From Laceyella sacchari (GTDB taxonomy: Bacteria > Bacillota > Bacilli > Thermoactinomycetales > Thermoactinomycetaceae), in NCBI RefSeq assembly GCF_004343255.1, contig NZ_SMDD01000004.1:62001-126000 (forward strand): a stretch of 64,000 bases of DNA, in the 5' to 3' direction. Of this stretch, positions 8,105-15,469 are shown one piece after another. Under the pieces are notes generated by a model, which was not told where the DNA came from, did no database searches, and was given only the letters and a program-made list of their open reading frames with translations. Made by a program: the position numbers and the translations under genes. Position 1 is the first letter of the stretch, and each line of letters starts with the position of its first letter.

Positions 8105-8326
8105 ATGGAAGTATTGGCTTTTCTTGCGGTAGTGTTAGGAGTGATTTTGTTTGTTCCCACCTTGATCTTTATATACCAATGCATCAAATACGGCCCATCT
8201 CAGGCAATAGCGGATACTGTTCATGAACTGGGGGGAGTGTTTGGGCTCATATGGCATGTCATCACTTTTCCGTTTACCTTGATTCGAGATATTTTTAGTT
8301 TCATCGCCAAGTTATTCAAACGATAA
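8105..8326 (+). CDS. Small membrane protein, unknown function
   Basis: A 73-residue protein with one strong N-terminal helix (FLAVVLGVILFVPTLIFIYQ), a weaker second hydrophobic region and a basic tail ending FIAKLFKR. ATG 8105 follows AAAAGGAG, which overlaps the end of the preceding gene, so the two are translationally coupled. No family is recognised. Confidence 0.55.
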   Translation: MEVLAFLAVVLGVILFVPTLIFIYQCIKYGPSQAIADTVHELGGVFGLIWHVITFPFTLIRDIFSFIAKLFKR

Positions 8327-8363
8327 AGCAAGGTACAGCAACTGTTGGCAATAGGAGGAAACT

Positions 8364-8933
8364 ATGTTTCGGGGAATGCGAACAATTAACCGCAAACGCG
8401 GCAATGTGACTTTGATGTGGGTGGTTGCATTACCGGTGTTCATGATCATATTCATGTTTTTGGGTTCGTTGGTGATTGCTTGGATGAATCATGCAGTTGC
8501 CGAAAAAGCTGCTGATGCCGGCAGTCTTGCGGCCACAAAGAAAATGGATGAGTATGTGAGCGCCGAACTTCAAATTATCATGAATAAAATATTGGAGAAC
8601 AACACTGAAAACCAGACGAATATTGATCCTTATCAATATGTTATGAGTCATAATGGAATTAAGAAAGGCATTATTAAAAATGCAGTTTTTAATAATGAAG
8701 AAGAGCTGAAAAAAGAAGTGCGGAAATATGTCAAACAAAATGGAGCACAACCGAGCAAAATCCGTTTTTTTGCGGATGGAAGGATTCAAGTTGAAGCAAA
8801 GGTGAAGTTTACCCCGCTTATTTGGGCAGAAGAGTTTACCAACAAATATGTGAAAGGAAATGGTTTTGGTCCAACTAGGGACTATGGGACATGGTGGTCG
8901 AATCGTAATCCGCTTACAGTAACGTTTGAATAA
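8364..8933 (+). CDS. TadE/TadG-like pseudopilin
   Basis: A 189-residue protein with a basic leader ending KRG, then NVTLMWVVALPVFMIIFMF and a hydrophilic C-terminal domain with the region AVAEKAADAGSLAATKKMDE. This is the layout of TadE/TadG minor pseudopilins, where the aligned helix is followed by an Ala-rich first turn. Mature position +5 is Met (M18 if cleavage is at G13|N14) rather than Glu, as in many TadG-like proteins, so processing is uncertain. ATG 8364 follows AGGAGG. It is the first of three TadE/G-like genes in a row. Confidence 0.75.
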   Translation: MFRGMRTINRKRGNVTLMWVVALPVFMIIFMFLGSLVIAWMNHAVAEKAADAGSLAATKKMDEYVSAELQIIMNKILENNTENQTNIDPYQYVMSHNGIKKGIIKNAVFNNEEELKKEVRKYVKQNGAQPSKIRFFADGRIQVEAKVKFTPLIWAEEFTNKYVKGNGFGPTRDYGTWWSNRNPLTVTFE

Positions 8934-8952
8934 GGATGTCGGAGGGTTTGGC

Positions 8953-9330
8953 ATGAGCCGTTTGCATAAATGTCGGGAGAGGCTAATCAAAGGCTCTGTG
9001 ACGTTAGAATTCATTATGGTTATTCCGTTGGTTATTTTTATGTGCTTATTTGTTGGGCAGTTTGTGGTCACGGGAATGGCAGTGTTGGAAACGCATCATT
9101 TTGTTAAGGACGGAGTGAGGTCTGCCGCCTCATCGGGGAAACCGCAGAATGAAGAGAAACAGGGCAAAGTGAGATTTGATAAAACATCTCATTATTGGTT
9201 ATCTGATTATGAAGTGAAAATCAAAGATGGACAAGTGATTGCAACAGCAGAGACAAAAATAAAATGGATTTTTTTGCCTATGGATCCGTTCACTTATCAA
9301 TATGTCGCGAAATCACCTGTAATAAAATAA
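8953..9330 (+). CDS. TadE-like pseudopilin
   Basis: A 125-residue protein with a class III-type leader. Predicted cleavage is G14|S15, followed by SVTLEFIMVIPLVIFMCLFV with Glu at +5 (E19). The short C-terminal domain is soluble. TadE-family pseudopilins are minor components needed for Tad pilus assembly. ATG 8953 follows GGAGGG; a TTG at 8926 would overlap the preceding gene. The sequence MAVLETHHFVKDGVRSA after the helix is similar to MAVLETQAALRDAVKIA in the next gene, so the two arose by duplication. Confidence 0.82.
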   Translation: MSRLHKCRERLIKGSVTLEFIMVIPLVIFMCLFVGQFVVTGMAVLETHHFVKDGVRSAASSGKPQNEEKQGKVRFDKTSHYWLSDYEVKIKDGQVIATAETKIKWIFLPMDPFTYQYVAKSPVIK

Positions 9331-9353
9331 AAGTTATTTTTGGAGGAGTGATT

Positions 9354-10208
9354 ATGAAGAAAGGCGATTTTTCGTTGGGAAGATGGAGCCAGAGATATCG
9401 GAAAGGTGCTTCGACGACCGAATTTGTCGTGATTCTTCCATTGTTTTTTTTGCTATGTTTAGTCGTATGGCAACTTGTTGAAGCTGGGATGGCAGTACTG
9501 GAAACGCAGGCAGCATTGCGAGATGCCGTAAAAATCGCTTCCACTACAGGGGATGAGGAAAAAGCAAAAGACCAATTCAAACTTTCTTTTGTTGACCGTA
9601 AACGGGTAGAGATTGAGAAGTTCGAAATAAATATTGAAGATGATGAAGTAAGTGCCTTGGCCAAGGTGAAAATCCCCGTCATTTTTGACCAGAATTTAGC
9701 TCCTATAACGTATGAAAGCAAGTCAAAGGCTCCAGTATTGCAAAAGAATTTTGCCCTTTTTTCTTTTGGTGGAGCGACAGGGGCTTCTGGGCCTCTAATT
9801 ACTTCAGGAGGTGTGTTAGGGCCACCGGTAAGGGTTTGGAATCTCACATCTCCTTTCGGATATCGTTTTCATCCTATCAGGCGAGTTAACAAACTCCACG
9901 CAGGTATTGACCTGGCCGGTCCGGTTGGTACGCCGATCTATGCGGCGGGAGATGGAGTTGTGATCAAAGCTGGTGCATCTAATGGTTATGGAAATCTCAT
10001 TATTATAGATCATGGTAACGGAATGCAGACTTGGTATGCTCACATGTTCTCACAACATATCTACGTGCGACCGGGTCAGCGAGTAAAGCGGGGAGATCAT
10101 ATCGCAGGCATAGGCAATGCGGGATGGTCGACGGGAGCGCATTTGCATTTTGAAGTGCACATTGGCGGCCAACCTGTGAATCCATTGCGATATGTATCTA
10201 AAAATTAG
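9354..10208 (+). CDS. TadE-like pseudopilin fused to LytM/M23 metallopeptidase
   Basis: A 284-residue protein. Residues 1-110 are a TadE-type pseudopilin: leader ending RKG, cleavage at G18|A19, Glu at +5 (E23), hydrophobic helix and MAVLETQAALRDA. Residues 155-284 are an M23 peptidase domain with the zinc ligands H182 and D186 in HAGID, YAHM, and the catalytic HxH in HLHFE (H263, H265), so the enzyme should be active against peptidoglycan cross-links. ATG 9354 follows TTGGAGGAG. Joining a wall hydrolase to a pilus component suggests it opens the thick wall where the fibre or machine crosses it. It is the last gene before a strong terminator. Confidence 0.88.
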   Translation: MKKGDFSLGRWSQRYRKGASTTEFVVILPLFFLLCLVVWQLVEAGMAVLETQAALRDAVKIASTTGDEEKAKDQFKLSFVDRKRVEIEKFEINIEDDEVSALAKVKIPVIFDQNLAPITYESKSKAPVLQKNFALFSFGGATGASGPLITSGGVLGPPVRVWNLTSPFGYRFHPIRRVNKLHAGIDLAGPVGTPIYAAGDGVVIKAGASNGYGNLIIIDHGNGMQTWYAHMFSQHIYVRPGQRVKRGDHIAGIGNAGWSTGAHLHFEVHIGGQPVNPLRYVSKN

Positions 10209-10237
10209 GTCGCTCAGAAAAGATGGAGCGACCTTTA
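10207..10237 (+). terminator. Rho-independent terminator after the TadE-M23 gene
   Basis: AGGTCGCTC and GAGCGACCT form a 9-bp stem with a 10-base loop, followed by TTTAAAT. The stem begins within the stop codon of the TadE-M23 gene. It ends the first transcription block of the pilus locus. Confidence 0.75.
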
Positions 10238-10375
10238 AATATAATTTATAACGTTACTCCAGTTTACTTTGGGTTGATGTAAAAGAAAAAATAAGTAAAA
10301 GTAACAATATACATTGTATTTTTCGATATATAATGGATATGAAATCAAAAAAATAGTTGTAAATAGGGAGGAACT

Positions 10376-10975
10376 ATGTTATTGCAAATTTATAAAAATA
10401 TGTGGACACAACCAGATGATGTGATCCATGAAGTAGTCGAAGATACAAAAAAGGGTCATATGGTACTGTTACTTGTCTTGTTTGGTATTGCTTTTTCGTT
10501 GGATTATGCGTCTAACAACTCTGTGGGAGACCGCATGGACCTTTTATCCATTTTGGTGATGGCAGTAGTAGTTGGTCCTTTATTTGGTTTATTTGTTTGG
10601 TTTTGTTTGAGTGGAACTCTACATCTCTGTTGCCGCTGGTTGGGAGGGAGTGCATCTTTTCGGGAGACTCGTCAAACCTGGGCGTGGGCATCGGTGATCT
10701 ATTCCAGCAAATTACCCGTATGGCTGTTGCAAGTCTTGATTTTTGGCAAAGAAATGTTCACCGATGAAACACCTCGTATTGACAGCAATGTTTTTTTGTT
10801 AGTCCTCATCGTTCTTTTATCGATTGTTATGATTGTCATTAATATTTGGTTTGTATTTACCTTGATTCGCTCGTTAGCAGAAATGCACCATCTTTCACGT
10901 AGCCGTGTAACTGTCGCCATGTTGCTCCCTGTTGGACTGTTGTTTCTGCTTATGTTATTTTTAATAGCTTCCTAG
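10376..10975 (+). CDS. Yip1-like multi-pass membrane protein
   Basis: A 199-residue protein with five hydrophobic helices. The start MLLQIYKNMWTQPDDVIHEV and the motifs following (GTLHLCCRWLGG, then SFRETRQTWAWASVIYSS) are typical of bacterial Yip1-domain proteins, whose function is not well defined. ATG 10376 follows GGGAGGA. A paralogue begins 9 bases after its stop, and the pilin-toxin gene follows that. An accessory role, such as membrane insertion or export of the toxin-like protein, is only inference. Confidence 0.72.
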   Translation: MLLQIYKNMWTQPDDVIHEVVEDTKKGHMVLLLVLFGIAFSLDYASNNSVGDRMDLLSILVMAVVVGPLFGLFVWFCLSGTLHLCCRWLGGSASFRETRQTWAWASVIYSSKLPVWLLQVLIFGKEMFTDETPRIDSNVFLLVLIVLLSIVMIVINIWFVFTLIRSLAEMHHLSRSRVTVAMLLPVGLLFLLMLFLIAS

Positions 10976-10984
10976 AAATGGGGG

Positions 10985-11617
10985 ATGACATTGGAATGGA
11001 GTCATGATAAAGCAAAAGATTGGATTTGGCGGATTGGAACCCAAACTCGTAGTGTGATGCAAGATATTTCATCCAGCGAACCCATTGGAATTACTTACCT
11101 TTGGGTTTTCCTATTTGGCTTTGCTTTTTATTATGTACAAGTCGATGGACAATCTTTAGGAAATGTTGCATCATTTGGATCGATTTTTCTAAACGGAATT
11201 TGGCTAGCCCCCTTGTTAGGTGGGGGTTACTGGGTCTTGACCAGCTCCTTGTTTTGGTTCCTCGGGCGCGTATGGGGTGGATTAGCTACATGGCAGGAAA
11301 TGACTACTACCGTCGCTTGGTCTTATATCCCTTATTTGATCAAATTGGTGTTGATATGGTTTCAATTTTTGTTTTTTGGAGAGGAAATGTTCGCCTCGGC
11401 CTCAATGATTACGGTGCTTGATTTGCAACTGCTTCTTATCTTTTTTTCCTTGTTGAAAATGATAGTAACTGTATGGTTTTATATCGTTCAGATCCGTGGT
11501 GTTGCTGAAGTGCATGGCATTCCAACTTGGAAAGCTGCCACTATTGTTATCAGTTGTGTCCTCTTGCTGTCCATATTGTTGCTGTTGTTGTTTCAACTTC
11601 TTATCTTTCCCATATAA
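10985..11617 (+). CDS. Yip1-like multi-pass membrane protein, paralogue of the preceding gene
   Basis: A 210-residue protein with about five helices and the same motif order as the preceding gene: WLAPLLGGGYWVLTSSLFWF, then WQEMTTTVAWSYIPYLIKL, then VWFYIVQIRGVAEVHGI. It aligns with its neighbour over its whole length, so the pair arose by duplication. ATG 10985 directly abuts a G-run, and TTG 10991, with better spacing to GGGGG, is an equally good start. The pilin-toxin gene starts 19 bases after the stop, in one operon. Confidence 0.7.
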   Translation: MTLEWSHDKAKDWIWRIGTQTRSVMQDISSSEPIGITYLWVFLFGFAFYYVQVDGQSLGNVASFGSIFLNGIWLAPLLGGGYWVLTSSLFWFLGRVWGGLATWQEMTTTVAWSYIPYLIKLVLIWFQFLFFGEEMFASASMITVLDLQLLLIFFSLLKMIVTVWFYIVQIRGVAEVHGIPTWKAATIVISCVLLLSILLLLLFQLLIFPI

Positions 11618-11636
11618 TTACTAGGAGGAGGACGTT

Positions 11637-13193
11637 TTGAACAAACGTACAAGCTGGAAAAACATTATAGAAAGTCGACGGGGTGCTTCAACGCTTGAAT
11701 ATGTCATCATTATTGCTGCTGGTATATTGTTGGCTTCGCTCTTACTGTTTACCTTCAGCAGTGATGAGTCAATAGGCGATACTCTTCAAAGCAAAGTAAT
11801 AGGAATGATAACAGGGAAGTCAAACACTATCCCAACGTCGGATCCAAAAGACAAAAGTCCCATTGAAGAACCTGTTAACACATCTAACAAAATTGCATCA
11901 GCAGATCAAACCCCTCCCCCTTCAATTGAAAAGCCTCATGAAGAAAAAGGATGGTTAGATAAAGCGAAAGAAATTCCTGTTTTGGGGTATGTTGTAAAGA
12001 AAACGGAACCCTATTACAAAGAATATATTGAGCCAAATTATAATAAATATGTTAAGCCTTGGGGAGGTCCCGTGGTCGAAGAAGTGCTGAACTTTTTCGA
12101 TCCCACTTCGGGAATATATGAACTGGCAACGGGCAAAGATTGGGACACCGGCGAAAAGATAAGTGGGTATGAACGTTTTGGTGAACCTTTCTTGAATTAT
12201 TTATTGGCTAAAAAAGTGGGTAAAGTTGGCGGAATATTGTCCAAAGTGGATAAAAAGCTTTTGGGTGGCAAGGTTACCAAATGGGTTGGGGATAAAATTC
12301 TTAAGCCCATCGATAAAAAACGGGATGAATTCGTGGATTGGGCTTGCGGCAAACCGAAAAAAACGGCCTTGCTAATAGACACTGCTTATGCCGATACCGG
12401 AAAATCGGTAGGGAATGATGGAAGTTGTCTGATTGGAGATATATTAGGTGATGAAAACGAAAAGAAAAACAAGGGTAAAGACAAGAACACAAACCATGCA
12501 GGTGGATATAAAGGAAAGTATAATGCCGATAAAAAGCATGTTCATGAAGGAGAAACAGTCAACGATCCTCAATCACCTTACAATGGGAAATGGAATGGTG
12601 AGGGGCTTCATAATTGGAAGAAATTGAAAAGTCGTGTTGAAAAAGATGGTTATGAATTTAATAAAGTCGAAATGGATGAAAATGGTGTACTCTATGTGGA
12701 AGTGAGAAGAATAGGCCATGACCCAGCGACTTTGAAAAAATATGAAAACATAAAAGCTGCTTTAGAAACAGTACAATCAGGGACCGCGTCAAAAAGCCAA
12801 CAAAAGAAAGCGCAAAAGGTATTGCAAAAATACAAAGTTGACCCAAATACAGATCCAAATACCATAGATCCCAAAGCCCTTTCTAAGCAAGAAAAAGTAA
12901 CAACCAAAACGGTATACCCTTCCCATTATACTGAACAACAAATTGATGAAATGGGAGATAAGGCGCTAGATCAATTTCTCAAAAACAATAACTTGCAGTA
13001 TTCAACGCTTCCCAACGGGGATGTCAAGCCAATTCGATTTAATTCAGTGGTTAAAGGGCCAGACGGAAAAGACATCGAGGTTGAAGGATATGTAGTTCCA
13101 AAGCCGGATGGTAGTGTCGACCACATAAATACTCATTATCCCAAGTTTACGCAAGGCAGTAACAATAAAACTGTCGACCCAAACACTATTTAA
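11637..13193 (+). CDS. Pilin-anchored polymorphic toxin candidate (Flp-type N-terminus, PT-TG-like region, EndoU-like C-terminus)
   Basis: A 518-residue mosaic. Residues 1-60 form a class III prepilin leader and helix: [18 protein letters not shown], cleavage at G16|A17, Glu at +5 (E21). These match the 72-residue pilin at 3473. A Pro/Ser/Thr-rich linker follows. Residues about 150-215 contain [20 protein letters not shown], which resembles the pre-toxin TG region of polymorphic toxins. The last 200 residues are basic and include [24 protein letters not shown] and a terminal HINTHYPKF. This spacing resembles bacterial EndoU (BECR-fold) RNase toxins, whose ends read FPxxW...ITAYP. No catalytic His pair can be fixed by eye. 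TTG 11637 follows AGGAGGAGG. The next gene is a plausible immunity gene. Pilin start: strong; toxin: moderate; EndoU: tentative. Confidence 0.78.
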   Translation: MNKRTSWKNIIESRRGASTLEYVIIIAAGILLASLLLFTFSSDESIGDTLQSKVIGMITGKSNTIPTSDPKDKSPIEEPVNTSNKIASADQTPPPSIEKPHEEKGWLDKAKEIPVLGYVVKKTEPYYKEYIEPNYNKYVKPWGGPVVEEVLNFFDPTSGIYELATGKDWDTGEKISGYERFGEPFLNYLLAKKVGKVGGILSKVDKKLLGGKVTKWVGDKILKPIDKKRDEFVDWACGKPKKTALLIDTAYADTGKSVGNDGSCLIGDILGDENEKKNKGKDKNTNHAGGYKGKYNADKKHVHEGETVNDPQSPYNGKWNGEGLHNWKKLKSRVEKDGYEFNKVEMDENGVLYVEVRRIGHDPATLKKYENIKAALETVQSGTASKSQQKKAQKVLQKYKVDPNTDPNTIDPKALSKQEKVTTKTVYPSHYTEQQIDEMGDKALDQFLKNNNLQYSTLPNGDVKPIRFNSVVKGPDGKDIEVEGYVVPKPDGSVDHINTHYPKFTQGSNNKTVDPNTI

Positions 13194-13220
13194 AGGCTTT
13201 GCAAGAAAAGAGGTAAACAG

Positions 13221-13538
13221 ATGAATAGCAAAACGCAAAATTTGGTTCGTTTTTTAATGGAAAACCGCCCCTCTGATCAAAATACAGATGTAGTCTGGGA
13301 GTTTGTCATAATGCTTGTGCAGGACGAAGGTTTGACGATTAGAGATTTGATTGTCGAGTATTATCTGTACACTTCTACTAAAAGTTGCGGTTCCCAAGGT
13401 ATCAGTATCAGCAGTAATTACGATGGGCTGACAAGGGCAGGCATCGGTGGGAAGAAATACTCTTGCGACGAAGATACATTTTTGGAGCACTGGAAAAAAA
13501 CAATGGATGCATACATCGCAAAGCATTATTTAAACTGA
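13221..13538 (+). CDS. Small acidic protein, candidate immunity protein for the pilin-toxin
   Basis: A 105-residue soluble protein, acidic in its first half, with no signal peptide or membrane segment. The family is not recognised. It begins 27 bases after the toxin-like gene on the same strand (ATG 13221 after AGAGGT) and ends just before a strong terminator. A small cytosolic protein encoded immediately downstream of a C-terminal toxin domain is the usual arrangement of toxin-immunity pairs. The assignment is by context alone. Confidence 0.6.
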   Translation: MNSKTQNLVRFLMENRPSDQNTDVVWEFVIMLVQDEGLTIRDLIVEYYLYTSTKSCGSQGISISSNYDGLTRAGIGGKKYSCDEDTFLEHWKKTMDAYIAKHYLN

Positions 13539-13580
13539 GAGAATAACGTGAAATGACAAGGACAAATGACTAATCGGACA

Positions 13581-13619
13581 AAGAATAAGCGATTCAAATC
13601 GAATCGCTTATTCTTTTTT
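13581..13619 (+). terminator. Strong Rho-independent terminator after the immunity candidate
   Basis: AAGAATAAGCGATTC and GAATCGCTTATTCTT form a perfect 15-bp stem with a 5-base loop, running into TTTT. It ends the Yip1-Yip1-toxin-immunity operon. Confidence 0.88.
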
Positions 13620-13655
13620 CAAAGAGGAGTATTAAAACAAACAATATTTAGATGA

Positions 13656-13754
13656 ATGAGCTTTTATAAATTTGATTATATAAATGTAGAAGAGGATGGC
13701 ATGATGCCTGATCAATGTACGCCTCAATTTGTTTCATTTAAGGATGATATTTAA
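13656..13754 (+). CDS. Possible 32-residue ORF or gene remnant
   Basis: ATG 13656 opens a frame encoding a small acidic peptide (starting MSFYKFDYINVEED) that ends at a TAA at 13752-13754. No well-placed ribosome site precedes it. The composition looks coding rather than random, so this may be the tail of a lost immunity-type gene between the toxin operon and the downstream pseudogene. Apart from this ORF and the terminator, the stretch 13539-13842 shows nothing I can name. Confidence 0.25.
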   Translation: MSFYKFDYINVEEDGMMPDQCTPQFVSFKDDI

Positions 13755-13842
13755 ATTATTTACTAATATTTAGAGTATTTTTCGAGGTGCTGTCACATAT
13801 CAACAAACCTCTATAAATTAAAATGGAAGAGAGGTGATTTGA

Positions 13843-15179
13843 TTGAATATAAAAGCTTTAAGCCACTTTTCGGCTATGGTACTCATATTCTTTTTAATAG
13901 CATGTTGTTTTCCTATTACAGTGTTGGCCGAGGGGCATCAAGCCCCTGATCCGTATAAAGCACCCGATCCCTATAAGGCTCGAGATGATATATATATCAC
14001 TCCTGATCCTTATCAAGCACCGGATTTAGATTAAGCAAACTCCCAGGGCAATGGAAAGAGGGATTCTGCTTCAAATCAAGAAAAACGACCGTGGTACAAA
14101 GAAACTTTGGAATAAGAGAAAAGGAATTGTACATACCACTTCGGAAGGGCTGAACAAAGCATGGGAATGGACAAAAAAAATAAAGAATATATATTATATC
14201 CGGCCTCGTTTTGACGGCAGGGGTTGCTTGCTTGTTCATCCCTGAACTGCAAGGCGTTGGTGCGTCCATTTTAATTGGTTGGGCCATTTCGTTTGGTTTC
14301 AGCCTGGCTCTGAACGGTGACAAGGTTGACAAGCACACATTCATGGAAGCCGCAATTGGTGGTGTTCTTGGTATCGTCAGCCTAGGTCTGGCTGGTGGAA
14401 TTACCAAAGGATTAGCTTCTGCATATGGACAAAAAGCTGTAACCGCACTGCCGGTTCTCGTATTTTGGGGCCTGTTTTAAATGGTGCTGGGAAACTGATC
14501 AGCAAGATGCCGGGACCAATTCAAAATGTTTTCAGCAAGATGGTCTTAGTTTCGGTGGTTGAAGGCGCGGGAACCAGTGTAGTTGATGATTTGCTCCATG
14601 GTAAGAAGATTGATTGGCAGAAAGCGGCCGCTGTGCTTGGCCTTGGGTAGCACTCGTCGGTGGAGTTAGCTTTGTCGCCCACTATGTCAAACCGTTAGTG
14701 AATAAAACTGTATCGGCCTTTCAAGATGCCACCTCACCAATTATGGTCAAAGTGAGCCCATTTTTGAAAAAACTTAATCCTTGTCTGGGCTATCAGCAAT
14801 CGACGATTCCTTCTATGGCTTAATAGATGAGTGTGGTATTTATCAATTTGCCTATGATGCTAATGACCGATTGGTCAATATTGAATATCTCGAAGATGAA
14901 GTAGCCCGTAAATCATTCAAACTCCGTGAGGAATACGTAGCAGCAATTGCTTATTTGGGAAGAGAGAAACAAGAAGTGGAAAACAGTTTTGGGATGTATG
15001 CTTATCGTTTGATTAAAGAAATCAACAAAGATAATGGGGAAACGATTGGGTTTTATGGCAATTTAAAAAGACAATCAGTAGGAATTGTAGTCATTTACGA
15101 CAAAAATAACAAAGTAAAAGAAGCGATGGCCATTCCGAGAGTGAAAATGGATGAAATCGATGTGGATCGTTATTTATAA
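13843..15179 (+). pseudogene. Frameshifted PDPYKA-repeat protein, decayed relative of the 5279-6403 gene
   Basis: TTG 13843, preceded by AGAGGTGAT, starts a signal peptide (ending TVLAEG) and short PDPYKAPDPYKA and PDPYQAPD repeats, then stops at 14034. Coding sense continues in other frames through 15179: EGLNKAWEWTKK (about 14147), GVGASILIGWAISFGFSLAL to LGLAGGITKGLASAYG (14211-14460), NGAGKLISKMPGPIQNVFSK (14474-14650), GGVSFVAHYVKPLVNKT (14650-14800), and a hydrophilic tail ending MDEIDVDRYL. At least five frame changes are needed to join the pieces. The hydrophobic Gly-rich middle matches the layout of the intact repeat protein, and the whole looks like a dead secreted effector. Sequencing errors could explain some shifts, but not so many in one gene when neighbours are intact. 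Confidence 0.72.
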
Positions 15180-15256
15180 AAGATATCTCATCTGATGTTA
15201 CTACCATCTATCAAGTGCTTTTATAGAACTGGATGATAGTTGACATCAGTATTAAT

Positions 15257-15291
15257 AGCCTCCTCCTGTACACTGGAGGAGGCTTTTTTTT
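15257..15291 (+). terminator. Rho-independent terminator at the end of the pilus/toxin region
   Basis: AGCCTCCTCC and GGAGGAGGCT form a perfect 10-bp stem with an 8-base loop, followed by seven or more T. It lies about 80 bases after the pseudogene tail and marks the boundary with the GC-richer region. Confidence 0.88.
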
Positions 15292-15469
15292 CTGCAAACT
15301 TGGGCTGGCGATCTAACACCTTTCCTATCATTAGGGTTTCCTTATGGGAACTATGTACCTTTATCGATACTTGGTTCCTTTAAGGTGCGTATTTTTCTGA
15401 ATGTTTCATATAGATATAATGGAAGTGAAAGCTGTCGTTCTGTCATATCCTTTTGAAGGGGGCGTTGGG

